Source of the DNA: Periconia sp. R9002
Taxonomy: Eukaryota; Ascomycota; Dothideomycetes; Pleosporales; Periconiaceae
Direction: 5' to 3'
Length of the DNA: 64,000 nucleotides
NCBI GenBank assembly: GCA_023627715.1
Contig: JAMAHW010000060.1
Coordinates: forward strand, 185,996 to 249,995
Part shown: piece after piece, positions 21,690 to 33,098 of the stretch
Layout of the letters: each line of letters opens with the position of its first letter
Numbering within the stretch: position 1 is the stretch's first letter
The notes under the pieces: model-generated
What the model saw: the letters and a program-made list of their open reading frames with translations, nothing else
Databases searched by the model: none
Told to the model about the DNA's origin: nothing
Position numbers and translations under genes: made by a program

Positions 21690-23650
21690 ACTGTGGCAAT
21701 GGTAATGATAATGAGCACCGCTGCTATCTTAAGGCATAGTAATACCTTCTGAGAGCAGTAAGGGTGGAGTATAAATACTACCCCTCGCTTCCACCTCTCC
21801 CATTTCTTTACATGACTTGACTTGAAAAATTTGGGGTATATTGAAACACGGCGACAGAACTTCATATGTGCGCCTCTGAGGGGACTTGGTTTCTAACGAG
21901 TGGGATTTGGTCTTTCAAATGTTTGGGTTATGACTTATGATGTAGTGACGATGAGTATCACCACTGTCTCATAATCCATTTGGAACCTAGCGCAGAAGTG
22001 GAAATTCAGTATAAACATCACACTGAAGTTTGATCCTTTTCATGTTTCTATTCCTCACTTACTTCGACAGAGGAAAGATAGGTTCTAGAAGTGTGCACGA
22101 CTGCGATACATGTGTGTGTTTGTTTGGAGCTTTATTGAAACCAAAAAGAGTAGATCGTATGGTGTGTGTTCGTTCCGGGCTTCTGATTTATTCGGAAGGG
22201 CCTGCGCACTTTTTCATTATAGAATTTTCAGTGTCAACGATGTTGATGATGATGATAAGTACGAGACCTAACTAGATCTTAGTTTCACGTAGTACGGCAG
22301 TGAAGTAAAAAATCAACTCTTGCTTCCAGTCCTATAGTTCTTCCCCACTCGCCTGAGAAAAGAATTGAAAGGCCCATATGCAGCTGGAATTTCTACTGGC
22401 ACTGCCTCATGGTTCTAAAGAAAAGTGCATATATGGTTCTTGTTTCGAAATAGCGGGCTGATGGTGATGATGATGATGACGATGAGTATTATTGCAGCCT
22501 GAGACCGTTAGCGATAGCTTAGTAAAGAGTTGTATAAATACTACTACATCTTTCATTCTGACTTCTGTTGCTGTTCATCTGCATTCACATCTGATTTATT
22601 GTTCCTGTTAAAAATCTACGATTAGGATCTTCATGTCTCTGTTTGTCTGGACTCTAAGTTCTAAATACATGTGACGCGCCCAGTTTTCCTTTCCATTTGT
22701 TGTTACGACCGCTTACCATGATAATGATGAAGGTAATCAGCATTACTCCTCTCTTAGAGCTCAATCATCTAACAGGCTGAGGTTGATATATAAATACACC
22801 AGTTATTCTCGGTTTCCTTTTTCACAATCATGGACTCAAGATCTAAAATCGCTCGAAAAAAACATCGGTAAACTATTTCATGGCTCTGGTTGTCCGCTCC
22901 ATTATCTCGGATGAATAAATCGTACCGAATCTTATTTGTCCACCCCGGTGTGGTGATGAATTCCATCAGCGTCCCCCTCAGGCGTCTTTTTGCGATATGC
23001 ATACGTACATGCCTGTGTTGCTGAGGGGAGACATGCACATAAAATAATCACAGTTTTCATGTCACAAATCTGAAGTGCATAACTTTGGACATGTGTCATG
23101 TTTTGTTTTAGTTTCGAAATGGTTGTTCGGGGGAGCCGAATCATGTCTCAAGTTTCGAAGCCCACCACCTTCACCGCTACCACTACCATCATCATCATCA
23201 TCATCATCATCATCTCGTCTCTATCTATCAACGCGTTGTGCGGCTTCACTCCGGGCGTCCGTGCATCAGGGTAGATATATAAACTACCCCTTTCTTCTGT
23301 TTCCCTTTCTTCTCTTCCTTACACTTCTCTACAAGTACATGCTTCTGGATTGTCGAATAAAAAAAATTGAAGGAAAATGTCATGCCGTTCGCCGGTGTGT
23401 TTGGTATTAAAATGTACATGGCCTGGATGCGATGTCGTCTGTTGGAATCGCGGCCTGCTAAAGTAAAAAAGGGCAATTACCGGTGCTATGTGTGTCGGGC
23501 GTTGGTGCTTTCAAAATGTGTCTAGGTAGACGATGATGACGATGATGAACTTGATCAACACCGGCTACTTTCCTATGACCAAATTTGGTGCGATATGAAC
23601 CTAGATTCATTCCTGTGACTTGGGAGATGGTATAAAACTTATTGCTTCTT
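21690..23650 (+). repeat. tandem array 2 of diverged promoter-like units (about 230-350 bp)
   Basis: TATA boxes in plus orientation are at 21770 (GTATAAATACTACCCC), 22010 (GTATAAACATCAC), 22533 (GTATAAATACTAC), 22789 (ATATATAAATACACC), 23278 (ATATATAAACTACCCC) and 23631 (GGTATAAAACTT). Weaker AT-rich equivalents are near 22306 and 23040. Including the weak ones the spacings are about 240, 296, 227, 256, 251, 238 and 353 bp. GATGATGA-type tracts precede most by 50-85 bp (about 21704, 21947, 22240, 22464, 22719, 22956, 23531). In the 23278 unit the tract is in the ATC orientation (23188-23214). TTTCGAAATG-like motifs come shortly before several (about 21911, 22443, 23110, 23510). Pyrimidine-rich sequence follows each TATA. 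The last unit ends about 60 bp past the convergent amidase stop codon. Confidence 0.7.
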
Positions 23651-23696
23651 TCTTCGTGTACCTATATTCATACGTAGGGAATCTAAAACGTCTCCT

Positions 23697-25364
23697 CTAT
23701 AGAGTCCCCAGTGGATACGCCTTAGGAATATTTCCCGTATTCGGCTTCACAACCGGCACTTCATCATACGTCCTGGCCTCCAACACCTCCGTTGCCCATT
23801 TCGGCGCCTTCCTCACACGTCCCATCTTCTCCATCGCCGCTCCAATCCCAAGCAATTTTTCCTCCTCCCACGGCCGTCCCAGGATCTCCATTCCAATCGG
23901 CACACCAATCGGCGCATCATCGCTCGGATCACTGAACCCAATAGGGACTGTAACTACAGGGACGCCGGTCAACGCAGCAAGGATGCCATTTCGACCGGAT
24001 TGCGATGGAGACCCTATTTTGACGACGATATTTTTCTGCTCGGGGTAGATAATTGCGTCTAGGTTGTTGGCGGCAAAGGTCGATTGTAGAGCGAGAGTGA
24101 GGTTTTTGATGCCTAGCTGGCGGGTTTGGTATGTCGCGTTACTCGTGGAAGATACGAGCGCCGTATTGACGTACTCGTATTGCGAAGGCAAAACGATGAA
24201 TTCTCCTTCAGAGGAGTTACTCGCCTTGCGGCTGTACAACTCAGTGAGTGTCTCTGGATGGGTGCCAGACAGCGAAGCGCGTTGCAAGTACGCATCCATA
24301 AGCTCGCGGTACTCGTATCGTTGAACGTCGTAGGCGGAAAGAATCGCGTTGGCATCGTAGATGGATTCGTTGATGGGAATGAGTGTTGCACCGGCGGCGG
24401 AGAGCTTGCGCATGTATGCGTCCATGGCCTTGTTGACGGGTGTGGTTTCGGCGGACGCCGTGCGGTTGAAGAAGCCGTTTAGCACGCCGAGACGGAGTCC
24501 TTGGAGATTCGTTTTGCCGAGAGAGTTCGTGTAATCGATGTTGCGGTGAGTGCTGGGCACGAGGGCTGTGGCGTTATCCGCAGCATCGTATCCGGTGGTG
24601 GTTAGAACTGTGAGAGCAGTTGCGACGTCTTTGATTGTTCGTGCGATGGGGCCGATAACGTCTTGAGTGTAGGATATGGGTATGATGCCAGTGCGAGAAA
24701 TGAGTCCTCGAGTGGGTCGAATGCTGAAGAGGGAGTTGGCGGACGCAGGACTACGGAGTGAGTTGACAGTATCGGTTCCAGTTCCAAAGACTGCAAAGGA
24801 TGATGCAATTGCTGCGCCAGTGCCTCCCGAGCTGCCACCCGGAGTTCTCGTAGAATCGTATGGGTTGATGGTTTGGCCTCCAAGGGATGAAACGCTGATA
24901 CCTTCGAGCGCCAATTCGTGAAGGTTGGCTTTGCCCAAGATGATCGCACCCGCGTTTTTAAGAGCAACAACACTTGGTGCGTCTTCTGTTGGCCGAGAGT
25001 CTCTCAAAGCCAAAGATCCGCCTGTGGTTGGTATCTTTTTTGTGTCGTAATTGTCCTTGAGCAGGACGGGTATGCAGAACAATGGCCCTGTCGCATTGCC
25101 TGCTTTCAGAGCATCATCCAAAAGGTCCGCAGCGGATAAAGCATTCGGATTAAGGGCAATAATGGCATTAGTGCGGTTGTTGTATGTTTCGATTCGCGTG
25201 ATGAATGCTGATACAACTTCTCGACATGACGATAGTCCCGAATATATGGCGTGGTGAACTGATTCAACTGTGGCTTCTCGAGGATCAAAGGGCATGGCTT
25301 GTGCACTTGCTTCACGGCGAAGGAGGAGGGCTGTAGCAACTAAGGCGTTACGAATTGACAGCAT
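23697..25364 (-). CDS. secreted amidase, amidase-signature family
   Basis: Intronless, 555 aa, start ATG at 25362-25364. A signal peptide (residues 1-22, ending ASAQA) is followed by the amidase-signature core. Lys103 lies in PVLLKDNYD. The Ser-rich loop PGGSSGGTGAA holds the cis-Ser around Ser178-179. The predicted nucleophile Ser202 is in GTDTVNSLRSPAS. The usual GGS before the nucleophile is VNS here. Length is normal for the fungal extracellular branch. Several N-glycosylation sequons (NRT, NAT, NSS) agree with secretion. It would hydrolyse an amide or related C-N bond outside the cell; the substrate is not predictable. It lies next to the OPT peptide transporter on the same strand (380 bp between them), which fits a nitrogen-acquisition role. 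Confidence 0.93.
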   Translation of the reverse strand: MLSIRNALVATALLLRREASAQAMPFDPREATVESVHHAIYSGLSSCREVVSAFITRIETYNNRTNAIIALNPNALSAADLLDDALKAGNATGPLFCIPVLLKDNYDTKKIPTTGGSLALRDSRPTEDAPSVVALKNAGAIILGKANLHELALEGISVSSLGGQTINPYDSTRTPGGSSGGTGAAIASSFAVFGTGTDTVNSLRSPASANSLFSIRPTRGLISRTGIIPISYTQDVIGPIARTIKDVATALTVLTTTGYDAADNATALVPSTHRNIDYTNSLGKTNLQGLRLGVLNGFFNRTASAETTPVNKAMDAYMRKLSAAGATLIPINESIYDANAILSAYDVQRYEYRELMDAYLQRASLSGTHPETLTELYSRKASNSSEGEFIVLPSQYEYVNTALVSSTSNATYQTRQLGIKNLTLALQSTFAANNLDAIIYPEQKNIVVKIGSPSQSGRNGILAALTGVPVVTVPIGFSDPSDDAPIGVPIGMEILGRPWEEEKLLGIGAAMEKMGRVRKAPKWATEVLEARTYDEVPVVKPNTGNIPKAYPLGTL

Positions 25365-25743
25365 CCTGAGAGTCTAATTCAGCAAAAGTATAGTCAATTG
25401 ATTAGTTCGTTGACATTACCACCAGGGGAGGGTAACGATTCTCTTATATACACTGACAGCTCGAATCCATCAATCTTCCTTAAGCGTTCACAATCCCGTC
25501 TTTTCCCGTCTGATCCATCAAGATATAATTCGATCTCTGTGCTTCATTCGCATATCATCCAGTATCTGTTACTAGACTGATTGTTAGTGCTGATATGAGT
25601 TCTTATCGAAGAGTTGTTTACCGAACATCGGCATGACGTTTCGCCAAGTATCACAATCGACCTTCCTATTTAAGCCTAGCACCTTCTGCGGCAGCAAATC
25701 TATCTCCGAGGTATCCCTCACAGAGCCAAGTTCCATCAACTCA
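25365..25743. other. short intergenic region between amidase and OPT genes
   Basis: Promoter of the amidase gene and 3' UTR of the OPT gene, both on the minus strand. Nothing else seen. Confidence 0.6.
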
Positions 25744-28475
25744 TCACCAGGTCTTTGGACCAAAGGTGTCGCCTTCGGCCACAGTTTTTCGTATAGCAGT
25801 ATTCAAGTAGTCCTAAAACGACGCCGTCAGCTTAGATTTCATGCGCCTGTCATGCCACCTACCATAGTCTCGAACGGCTTTACGTTCATCCACCAATTTG
25901 GCGGCGGATATTGCTTGAGCGTAATTGCGAAGAAAACAACGACCGTGGAAATGATGAGTCCCGAATCGAGACCCGCGGCCGTTAGGTAGTTGTACTTGTG
26001 CCACCAATTGGGCCAGCGACGCATAATCCAGAAGTTGAACATTAGACCAAACAACGCCCAGGTAGTGAAGCTCAACGGCGATGCGGGCGGCAGCCAACCC
26101 ATTGCGCCCAACATCACGGGCGCATTCAGATATCTAAGTGGGGATTTTGGAGCTGCTCGCATGAGAAAGAAGAATGCGATTGGTAATGCTGCACCGATGA
26201 GCCAGTAGTAGTGAATCGCTGAGTAGATGGAACCAGGCCCAAACATTCTCTGCGGCCCTATGACACCCCAGGTGATGCTGTTGGAGAAGAATGCGCGCCC
26301 GTTGGGGCAGGTGAAGTGGTCTTTTTGTAGGCGACTACAGACATCGGGGATATTACCCAACGTCCAGTTCATGACTGCGATTTGCACAATGCTTCCCCAG
26401 ATGGCGGCCACGACTTGTGCCATAAAGGCAGTTTTGGGCGGTACTTTCATGTAATGAGCTAGCTTGAGATCCGCTGTGAAATATTGAGCTTGCCCGAGGA
26501 CGATGGTACTGTAGACTTTGAAGATCATCACTCCGATGGGTTTCCCTGGAATCATGTAAGCTGCGAGGAATGGAGAAAGGACGTTGAGCGAAAGCGGAAT
26601 GTCTGTAGCCGCGAGTCTCAAAGTTAGCGAATGCTTTCGGGGAGCATCAGTCCATGACTTGGCGAGGGTACTTACTTGTAATCCCATAAATCATACACGT
26701 TGGTAAAACAAAGACAAACGCGATGATAAGCGACACAAAATATGCCCACCAAGGTAGTTGAGAATCGTACGCCAGCGCAGTAGCGAGTCCCAGTGCTACC
26801 GACGCCACAAGCAGGACACCATACCACCAGTCAGGGCAGTGTGCGTATTTCGAAACGAGTTTCATATGAATGTCCGCTTCTTGCTTTTGCGCAGTCTTGA
26901 ATCTGTACCAAATCTCTCTTCGGTGGAAGATAATCAGATGTACCACTTCGCGCAGAGTAATAGTTAGCATACGAGTTGTTCTGGTTTAGATAAATCAAGA
27001 GAACTTACCCGCTGCCGTTAACGCAGCAAAACTGAGCCCATAGTTCAAAGCCAATGTAGGCGCGAGGAACATAGGCGAATAGTCCTTATATTTGGCGAGG
27101 TTGAAAGTGTAGTTAGGAAGATCAAGGACACGAGTGACGTTGTATACGGCTTGAGTGTTGTCGAACGTGGAGGACGTGTTGATGGGGAGATAATCACCAT
27201 ACCACGTATTCGTGAAAGAAATTCCTATAGCCGTAATAATGACGAAGACGATCAGACCAATAAGAGTGTTGAAATGCGCATGCGTGGGAGCGAGTAAGGG
27301 GTTCTGGAGGTAGCTTGATACGTAGGTCCAGTCGAAAGTTATGGGAATGAGAGAGAGTCCTGTGAAGCCGCCGAACAGCTGGTTGACGACTACGTTGTTT
27401 GGTTTTATCCATGTGGCGAACGCGAAAACACTCAAACCCTGCCAGATAACGCCCGGAAACCAGTAATAGCAGAACATTCCTATCATGACATAACAGAAGT
27501 ATCGTTGCCTCGAGATTTTCCAGCCATTTGCGAGGGAATCGTTTGAAGTATTGTCGTGAAGCGCATACAACAAAGCAGCGCTTGAGAACTTTGTAGGCCA
27601 GATAAGGGCTGCCGGCCAAACCTAGTGATGCATTAGTTGTATAAGCAAATATATGTGAGGGGCCTTACCAAGAAGCGGCGAAAAAGTCCTGCAATCCCTA
27701 TACCAATGATTTGGCTGCTAATCGTAAACAATAGCTGAAATCCCCACGACATAGGCAGATTGTAGAATGGCTTCCCGAGCAATGCTAATAGTGCGTCTGT
27801 CGCGTAGGCATAGTTGATAGAGATACCCGCCATCAGCTGCGCGCCTGATCAGCCGAGTTGTCTCATCTTCGAAGTTGCTATACCTACTGTAATAACCGCG
27901 TGCTCTTTGATATTGAATGGGCCGGTGTTGAGAGTCCAGCGAATACCAAAAGTATTGAATTGTTTGGTGGGCATAATCTTAGCCCACAGGACACCGCTCG
28001 GATAGACAAGACTACAAAAATAAGCCCCTCGTCTTCTTCAAAAATTTGACGCAACATACAGAAGCACGACTAGATCCGGGAAATTGATAGCTGGAGACCT
28101 CATTGAAAGGAACATGTTGACACCCGCCGCAGCCGTTACGAAAGTGAGTCCGAGGACCCACGCTCTCACAGTGTTGGCAGGCTCGCCATTGTCTATATTG
28201 CGTACGGCTGCTCTGACTTCTTCGTACGGAGAGTCCTGTATAAAGTTCGAGTTACTGAAAAGAGCTGTTTATGTGCGAGATGCGATTACCTCTATGAAAT
28301 CCGCTTGGGCTTTTCGAACTGCTTCTGGATCGCCATCATGAGTCGCAGCGATGAGCTCATCCACTTTATCTTGCCGTAGATTGGGATCCCATTGATGCGT
28401 TTTCTCCGTGAGAAGGATCGGAGGCGCAGCTTCCACAGACGTGCTCAACGTCTTGTGTGCTCCTTTGTCATCCAT
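25744..28475 (-). CDS. OPT-family oligopeptide transporter
   Basis: Eight-exon model: complement(join(25744-25812, 25863-26602, 26676-26945, 27009-27621, 27669-27836, 27888-28011, 28060-28235, 28290-28475)), 781 aa. All introns are 47-73 nt with GT...AG ends and every junction keeps phase. The 63-nt intron has a perfect TGCTAAC branch. Family marks appear in order: a hydrophilic N terminus with Asp/Glu, LNTGPFNIKEH (the NPG motif, with Thr for Pro), TLMAGISINYAYATD, a YMKVPPKTAF segment matching the KIPPR motif, many membrane helices, and the C terminus GDTFGPKTW. The start at 28475 is chosen because upstream in-frame residues are unlike the family. It should import small peptides (tetra/pentapeptides in characterised members) across the plasma membrane with protons. 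Confidence 0.93.
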
Positions 28476-30356
28476 GTCTATTCCGTATAAACAGGCCGTT
28501 AGCCACCCGAAGAAAATCACGAAAAATTCACGCGAATGATGGCGCACAACAAGCTTTTACACAGGGTCCAGCGGAGAAGCCTTATTTTCTATCTATCTGC
28601 AAACATGGTCGTACGACGGCGAAGCGATCGCCACATGTTAAGATCAAAGTGGGGAAAAAGGTTACGATAAGTAGTTGATGAACCCGCGCTTAGCCAAAAC
28701 AGGGAGGCAAAATTAATCTAGGAGGGGGGAGGATGTGCAACCATGCAATCGTGAACTGTGCCATGTGAGCGGAAAATCTCGCGATAGGCTGGGAGGTTCG
28801 GCAGCATGGGCTCGTCTTTGGGATAAGACACTGAACGAGGTAAAGACTCGGCATGCAACGTCGTGATGGCAATAAACGGCAGCAGGCGAGAATGTTGGTG
28901 AAGATAAGGAATGGGGACTAGACCGGATTGGAACCGATTTCGTACTTCGATATGGGATTGAACTGAATGTTTGGAGCATTTATCTATGGGAGCATCCTGT
29001 AGAGACAAGGTGATAAGGCTTCAAGCCGGGGATACCCACACAGATGTCCCTCAATCGCTTCCCGACGTACGTACGACAGATGGCTTTAAAAGATGGAAAC
29101 CAGAACTTTGCCGAAGGTAGTTGGTAGGTCAGACTGGAAGGGAGAATTGAAATTTTTTTAGAAGACTAGCTGGTCAAAGGAACATTATTGGGAGGAGAAT
29201 TTGAAGCGAGAAGTGCAAGGCAGTGCTGGTATGAGTATGTGCATACATCAATACGTATATGAATGCCGTGTACTTAATTCTCTTCATGGATTCAAATGAT
29301 AATAAAGGTTAAGAGAAGTGAATGAGGTTGAGAACTACATGTATCGATGTCAGTAAAGATCGCGACCCAAGTGCTTTCAAATAATCACGTGACTGTTGGC
29401 TGCGCCGTTGCAGCGCATGGACCAAGTTTCTACTGCAACATGCAGCTTTCCTGTTTCCCATCACATTTCACATGGACTCAAACATAGCTATCACCCGATT
29501 GGTACAAACTTTTCGACCGGATAGAATTCGATCCGATTGATACTGGTTGTGATCTGGCTGTTCCTCGGCCCGCATGACGATATTTGAAACCAACCGCGTA
29601 GCACCAACTTACTAATAGGAGCTAAATATGGCTCAACGAAACCCCAGTTCTCTACCAGTAAACCTCAGAAAGCTTCACGAAAATGGCCAAATTATCCAGA
29701 CACTTGCTGCTTACTCATGTGCGACACGCTACATCTGGGCAAAACAGCACGCCAAACAGCCTAAATCGCGCCAAGGTAGCTGCCCAACCCTAGAACCGAA
29801 CTACTAAAATGTCTTAGCTGCCAACAGCGCTCACACCATGGAAAGCAGCAGTTTAACGATGCTAGAGGTTGTGATGATTATTGTGAGAGAGCATAATTGG
29901 CTTGAGAAACATTCCAATTATGATCTTAATAACGGCCATAATGTTCTATTTTCATCTTCATGCCGTTGGGTTGGACTACAATTCTTTGTTTGATCGGAAC
30001 GAGGAACACGAGTCACAAACCATCCTAGCATGGAGATCGTCTGGTAGGCTATTCAGCAGTAAGGTTTCTCCGGTAGTTCGGCAAAATGGAGCCTCAAGGT
30101 ACTGTTGCATAGGCAGCTAGGAGCATCCGTTGGTGTTTCAATATTTGTAAAGGTCGACCTCGGTAAGTCTATTTCTAGCACGTCTGTAGGTGTTAAGCGC
30201 ATCACACACAGCCACTTCTCCACACAATACTAGCCTCATAGGCGACTTACTCAGGCGATCTAGTATGTTTTCGCACTAACTGTAAACATTGACTTTTGCT
30301 GCGAGAGTTTGTGAACGCATTATGAAACCCTCCTCCTGACGAGTGAAAGCTAAATG

Positions 30357-30434
30357 TTTGATTCAGTCACGTTTCGACACTCTCGAAGAAACCTGAATAT
30401 TTGATTCAGTCCTGTTTCGACAGGCTCAAACAGG
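30357..30434. repeat. tandem pair of direct repeats that can form hairpins
   Basis: TTTGATTCAGTC occurs at 30357-30368 and again at 30400-30411 (period 43 bp), each followed by GTTTCGACA. The second copy contains a perfect 7-bp inverted repeat, CCTGTTT...AAACAGG (30411-30434). The first has GTTTC...GAAAC. It lies about 200-275 bp upstream of the TATA box of the Egh16-like gene. Confidence 0.75.
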
Positions 30435-30630
30435 CCTTGGTATGTGTGACTGGGCCTACAGTTACTGCCTTTGGATATCCACCGTGAATTCGAGGTGTGA
30501 AGCATCTCATACAGCTTGGCAGCACAACAGCGACTCACGAAACGGATGCAATGATTCCGAAGCCTCCATAGGACAGTGGCAAAGGTAGAAGTGTAAACGC
30601 TTCTATGTACGTGTGAATAGGTCAAACATG

Positions 30631-30638
30631 TATAAATG
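30631..30638 (+). promoter_or_regulatory. TATA box for the Egh16-like gene
   Basis: TATAAATG followed by a CT-rich leader, 148 bp before the ATG at 30779. Confidence 0.6.
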
Positions 30639-30778
30639 GAGGCATCACCGCGACCGTAAAGAAGGCATCAGCTCACAAGGTTTCCATCTCATCACCACAC
30701 TAATCAATACATTCTATTCACCTCTTCACTTTACTTTTCTATTCCTTAATCACCAATCATCTATCTGACCGGTTCAGA

Positions 30779-31991
30779 ATGTACTTCTCCAAGGTTTCCG
30801 TTGTTTCTTTCGGCCTTTTGGCCACTTCCAAGCTCGTGGCTGGCCACGCCGCAGTCATCAAGGCAGTTGGTGATGCTGGTGGTGCTGGCTCTGCCATCGG
30901 TGTCGACCCCAACACTCCTCGTGACGGCACGAGGCGCAATCCCTTCCAGCAAGACTCTACTCGGTTCCGAGGCGCTGCCGCAGACACCTGCGGTGAGACC
31001 CTTGGTGGAGGCGCCAACGACATTGAGGCTGGAACCGCTCAGGTCATGCAGCTCAACGGTGCTACCCTTCCTCAGGTCACTCCTGGCGGCCAGATCATGA
31101 TGACTGTCCACCAAGTCAACGGTGATGGTGCCGGTCCTTACACTTGCATGATCGATGCTACTGGCACTGGTACCAACTGGGTCCAGATGCAAGTCACCAC
31201 CAACCTTGACGGCAACGCACGCGGTCGCAACAACGCCAACCAGATGCAAGATCTTCCTCTCAACGCCGCCATCCCTGCTGGCCAGACTTGCACGGGTACC
31301 GTTGCTGGTCAGTCCAACGTTTGCATGGTCCGCTGCCAGAACCCTGCTCGTGCTGGTCCCTTCGGTGGGTGTGTTCCTGTTCAGATGGCCGGCGCCGCTG
31401 GTACTGCTGCGGCTGCTTCACCCGCCGTCGCTGCTCCCGCCGCCGCTGGAACTGCCGCCGCTGGAACCGCTGGAACCGCTGGAGCAGCTGGAGCAGCCGC
31501 CGCCGCTCCCGCCACTGGTGCTGCTGCTGCTCCCGCGACCGCTGGAACTGCTGGAACTGCTGGAACTGCTGGAACTGCTGGAACTGCTGGAACTGCTGGA
31601 ACCGCAGGAACTGCTGGAACCGCTGCCGGTGCTGGTAAGTCAATTCCTTCACTATCATCTCTTGAATATTCTATCTAACTCATCCATAGCTGGCGCAGCT
31701 GCCCCCGCTGCAGGAACCGCTAGCTCTGCTGGCAAGGCTGGAAAGGCTGGAACTGCTGGTGCTGCCGCTGGTAGTAAGTCTTCTCCCCCCATAATCCTTC
31801 GGATTCACACCACTAACATTTCCTCTCTAGACACTGCTGCAACTGGTGCTACCACTGGAGCCAGCGCTGCTGCCCCCGCCACTGCCGCCACCAAGCGCGA
31901 CCCCAAGAAGCAGAATGGCGCAAAGAAGCAGCCTGCTCTCACCAACGATGACCAGGAGGAGGAGGTCGACCTCCTCGGCGACGACGCATAA
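30779..31991 (+). CDS. Egh16/MAS3-type secreted protein with Ala/Gly/Thr repeat tail
   Basis: Model join(30779-31634, 31690-31773, 31831-31991), 366 aa. Introns are GTAAGT...CATAG (55 nt) and GTAAGT...TCTAG (57 nt), both in the tail. A signal peptide of about 22 residues ends VAG, and the mature protein begins [13 protein letters not shown], the typical Egh16-like start. The domain (about 22-205) has [32 protein letters not shown] and AGPFGGC, with paired cysteines. After it comes an Ala/Gly/Thr tail with a run of GTA tripeptides. Exons 2 and 3 add more Ala-rich sequence, a Lys-Arg site (TKRD) and an acidic end. The family was described from powdery mildew (gEgh16) and Magnaporthe (GAS/MAS) as secreted proteins expressed in infection structures. 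The biochemical role is unknown. A second member is at 49443-50376. Confidence 0.9.
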
Positions 31992-33098
31992 ACAACTCAC
32001 CCCCCAAGCATCGAGTCCCCGCCCTGGACCATCAGAGCCTCCGAACACGCACACGATACGATCGAAAATAGTAATGTGGAATTTGCATCGCCGAGAGTTG
32101 AAAATGTGGGATATACCTACTTATACATAGCAAGATGAGAACGAACGGGTGGTCGTTTAGACATTGGTTTGCTCTAGCCATGTCCCTCCTAATGTCGATA
32201 GTCTGAGACTTCGCATTTTGGGGGGACGAGCATTCGCAAAAAGTTGTTTTCCTTTTGTCTGTTTTTGGAAGGGTTTTAGTAAATACCGGTGAATGTGTTT
32301 TTTGTATTTTGGTTCGTGTTGGTGGCCTTTATTGAGGTTGGAAACCTTGCCATGTTAATTTAACGAACCCTGATCGACACTCCTTTAACGAATCTACTTT
32401 TGTTCTATTTATTTTGCTTTTTTTTGCATTTGCGCAGTAATTGTTTAGCATAGGGTTTATTTGGAACTCTTTCCTGGGGTTGCGCTATTGGGAACTCTGG
32501 GTTCCCTAGGACAACCCTGGTAAAAGTGGCAGCCTTATTTCTGAGGAACGTCGTCGAGCTAAGCTTTCAGAGAAGAGGGCTTTGCTGGTACGAAGGGGCG
32601 CATGGGGTCTTGGCTGGGGCAGTTGCTTAGGGTTGGCCATATGTCAGGTAGCAGGGGTCACGGTTGCACTTGTTTCAGCAAGGTCTCATCTGTGCACCTG
32701 GACTAGATCGCGCACAATTATCCTCTTAACATTACTCATGAAAGGTGTTTTGGGCTGAACCCCAGAGTGGAGAAAAGCGTTCGGAAAATATGAGCTTAAT
32801 GGCTGTCTGCAAGCGTGATATTGCTTTTTTGCCAATGAAATGGTTGTGGGGTCACCACCCTCTATTGTTGAGAGCATTGGAACATTGCGACACTAATAAT
32901 TTCCAAAGAGACAATTTGCGCAAATAGTCGGCTATTCAACGCTTGCAGATTATTCACCAGCCGAAAAGCTCCGCCGTAAAAAAGTTACAAGTTCTGTTAA
33001 AGAATACAATGTTTGATAATGGTGAGTGGTGAGTACCTTTCCTAAGCAGTGAGTCTTCGACTAGTCGTAGTTGGTAGTATCCTCGATTGACTACTCCC
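31992..33098. other. intergenic, 3' flanks of two convergent genes
   Basis: T-rich 3' UTR-like sequence follows the Egh16-like gene. Short frames only, no gene seen. Confidence 0.55.

Larger units (their letters stand above)
28476..30778. other. 2.3-kb intergenic region
   Basis: Lies between two divergently placed genes (OPT on minus, Egh16-like on plus). Overlapping short frames at 28.7-29.0 kb look random. It includes a hairpin pair at 30357-30434 and the TATA box at 30631. Confidence 0.5.

Noticed and set aside
15040..23650. C/D snoRNA clusters (TGATGA as box C)
   Set aside because: No consistent CTGA box D at proper distance and no terminal stems; the constant partner of the GATGA tract is a TATA box instead.
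31260..31658. 132-codon minus-strand and 116- and 278-codon plus-strand frames over the Egh16-like gene
   Set aside because: Gln/Arg-, Trp/Cys/Arg- and Leu/Pro-rich products of the GTA/Ala-coding repeat read in wrong frames.
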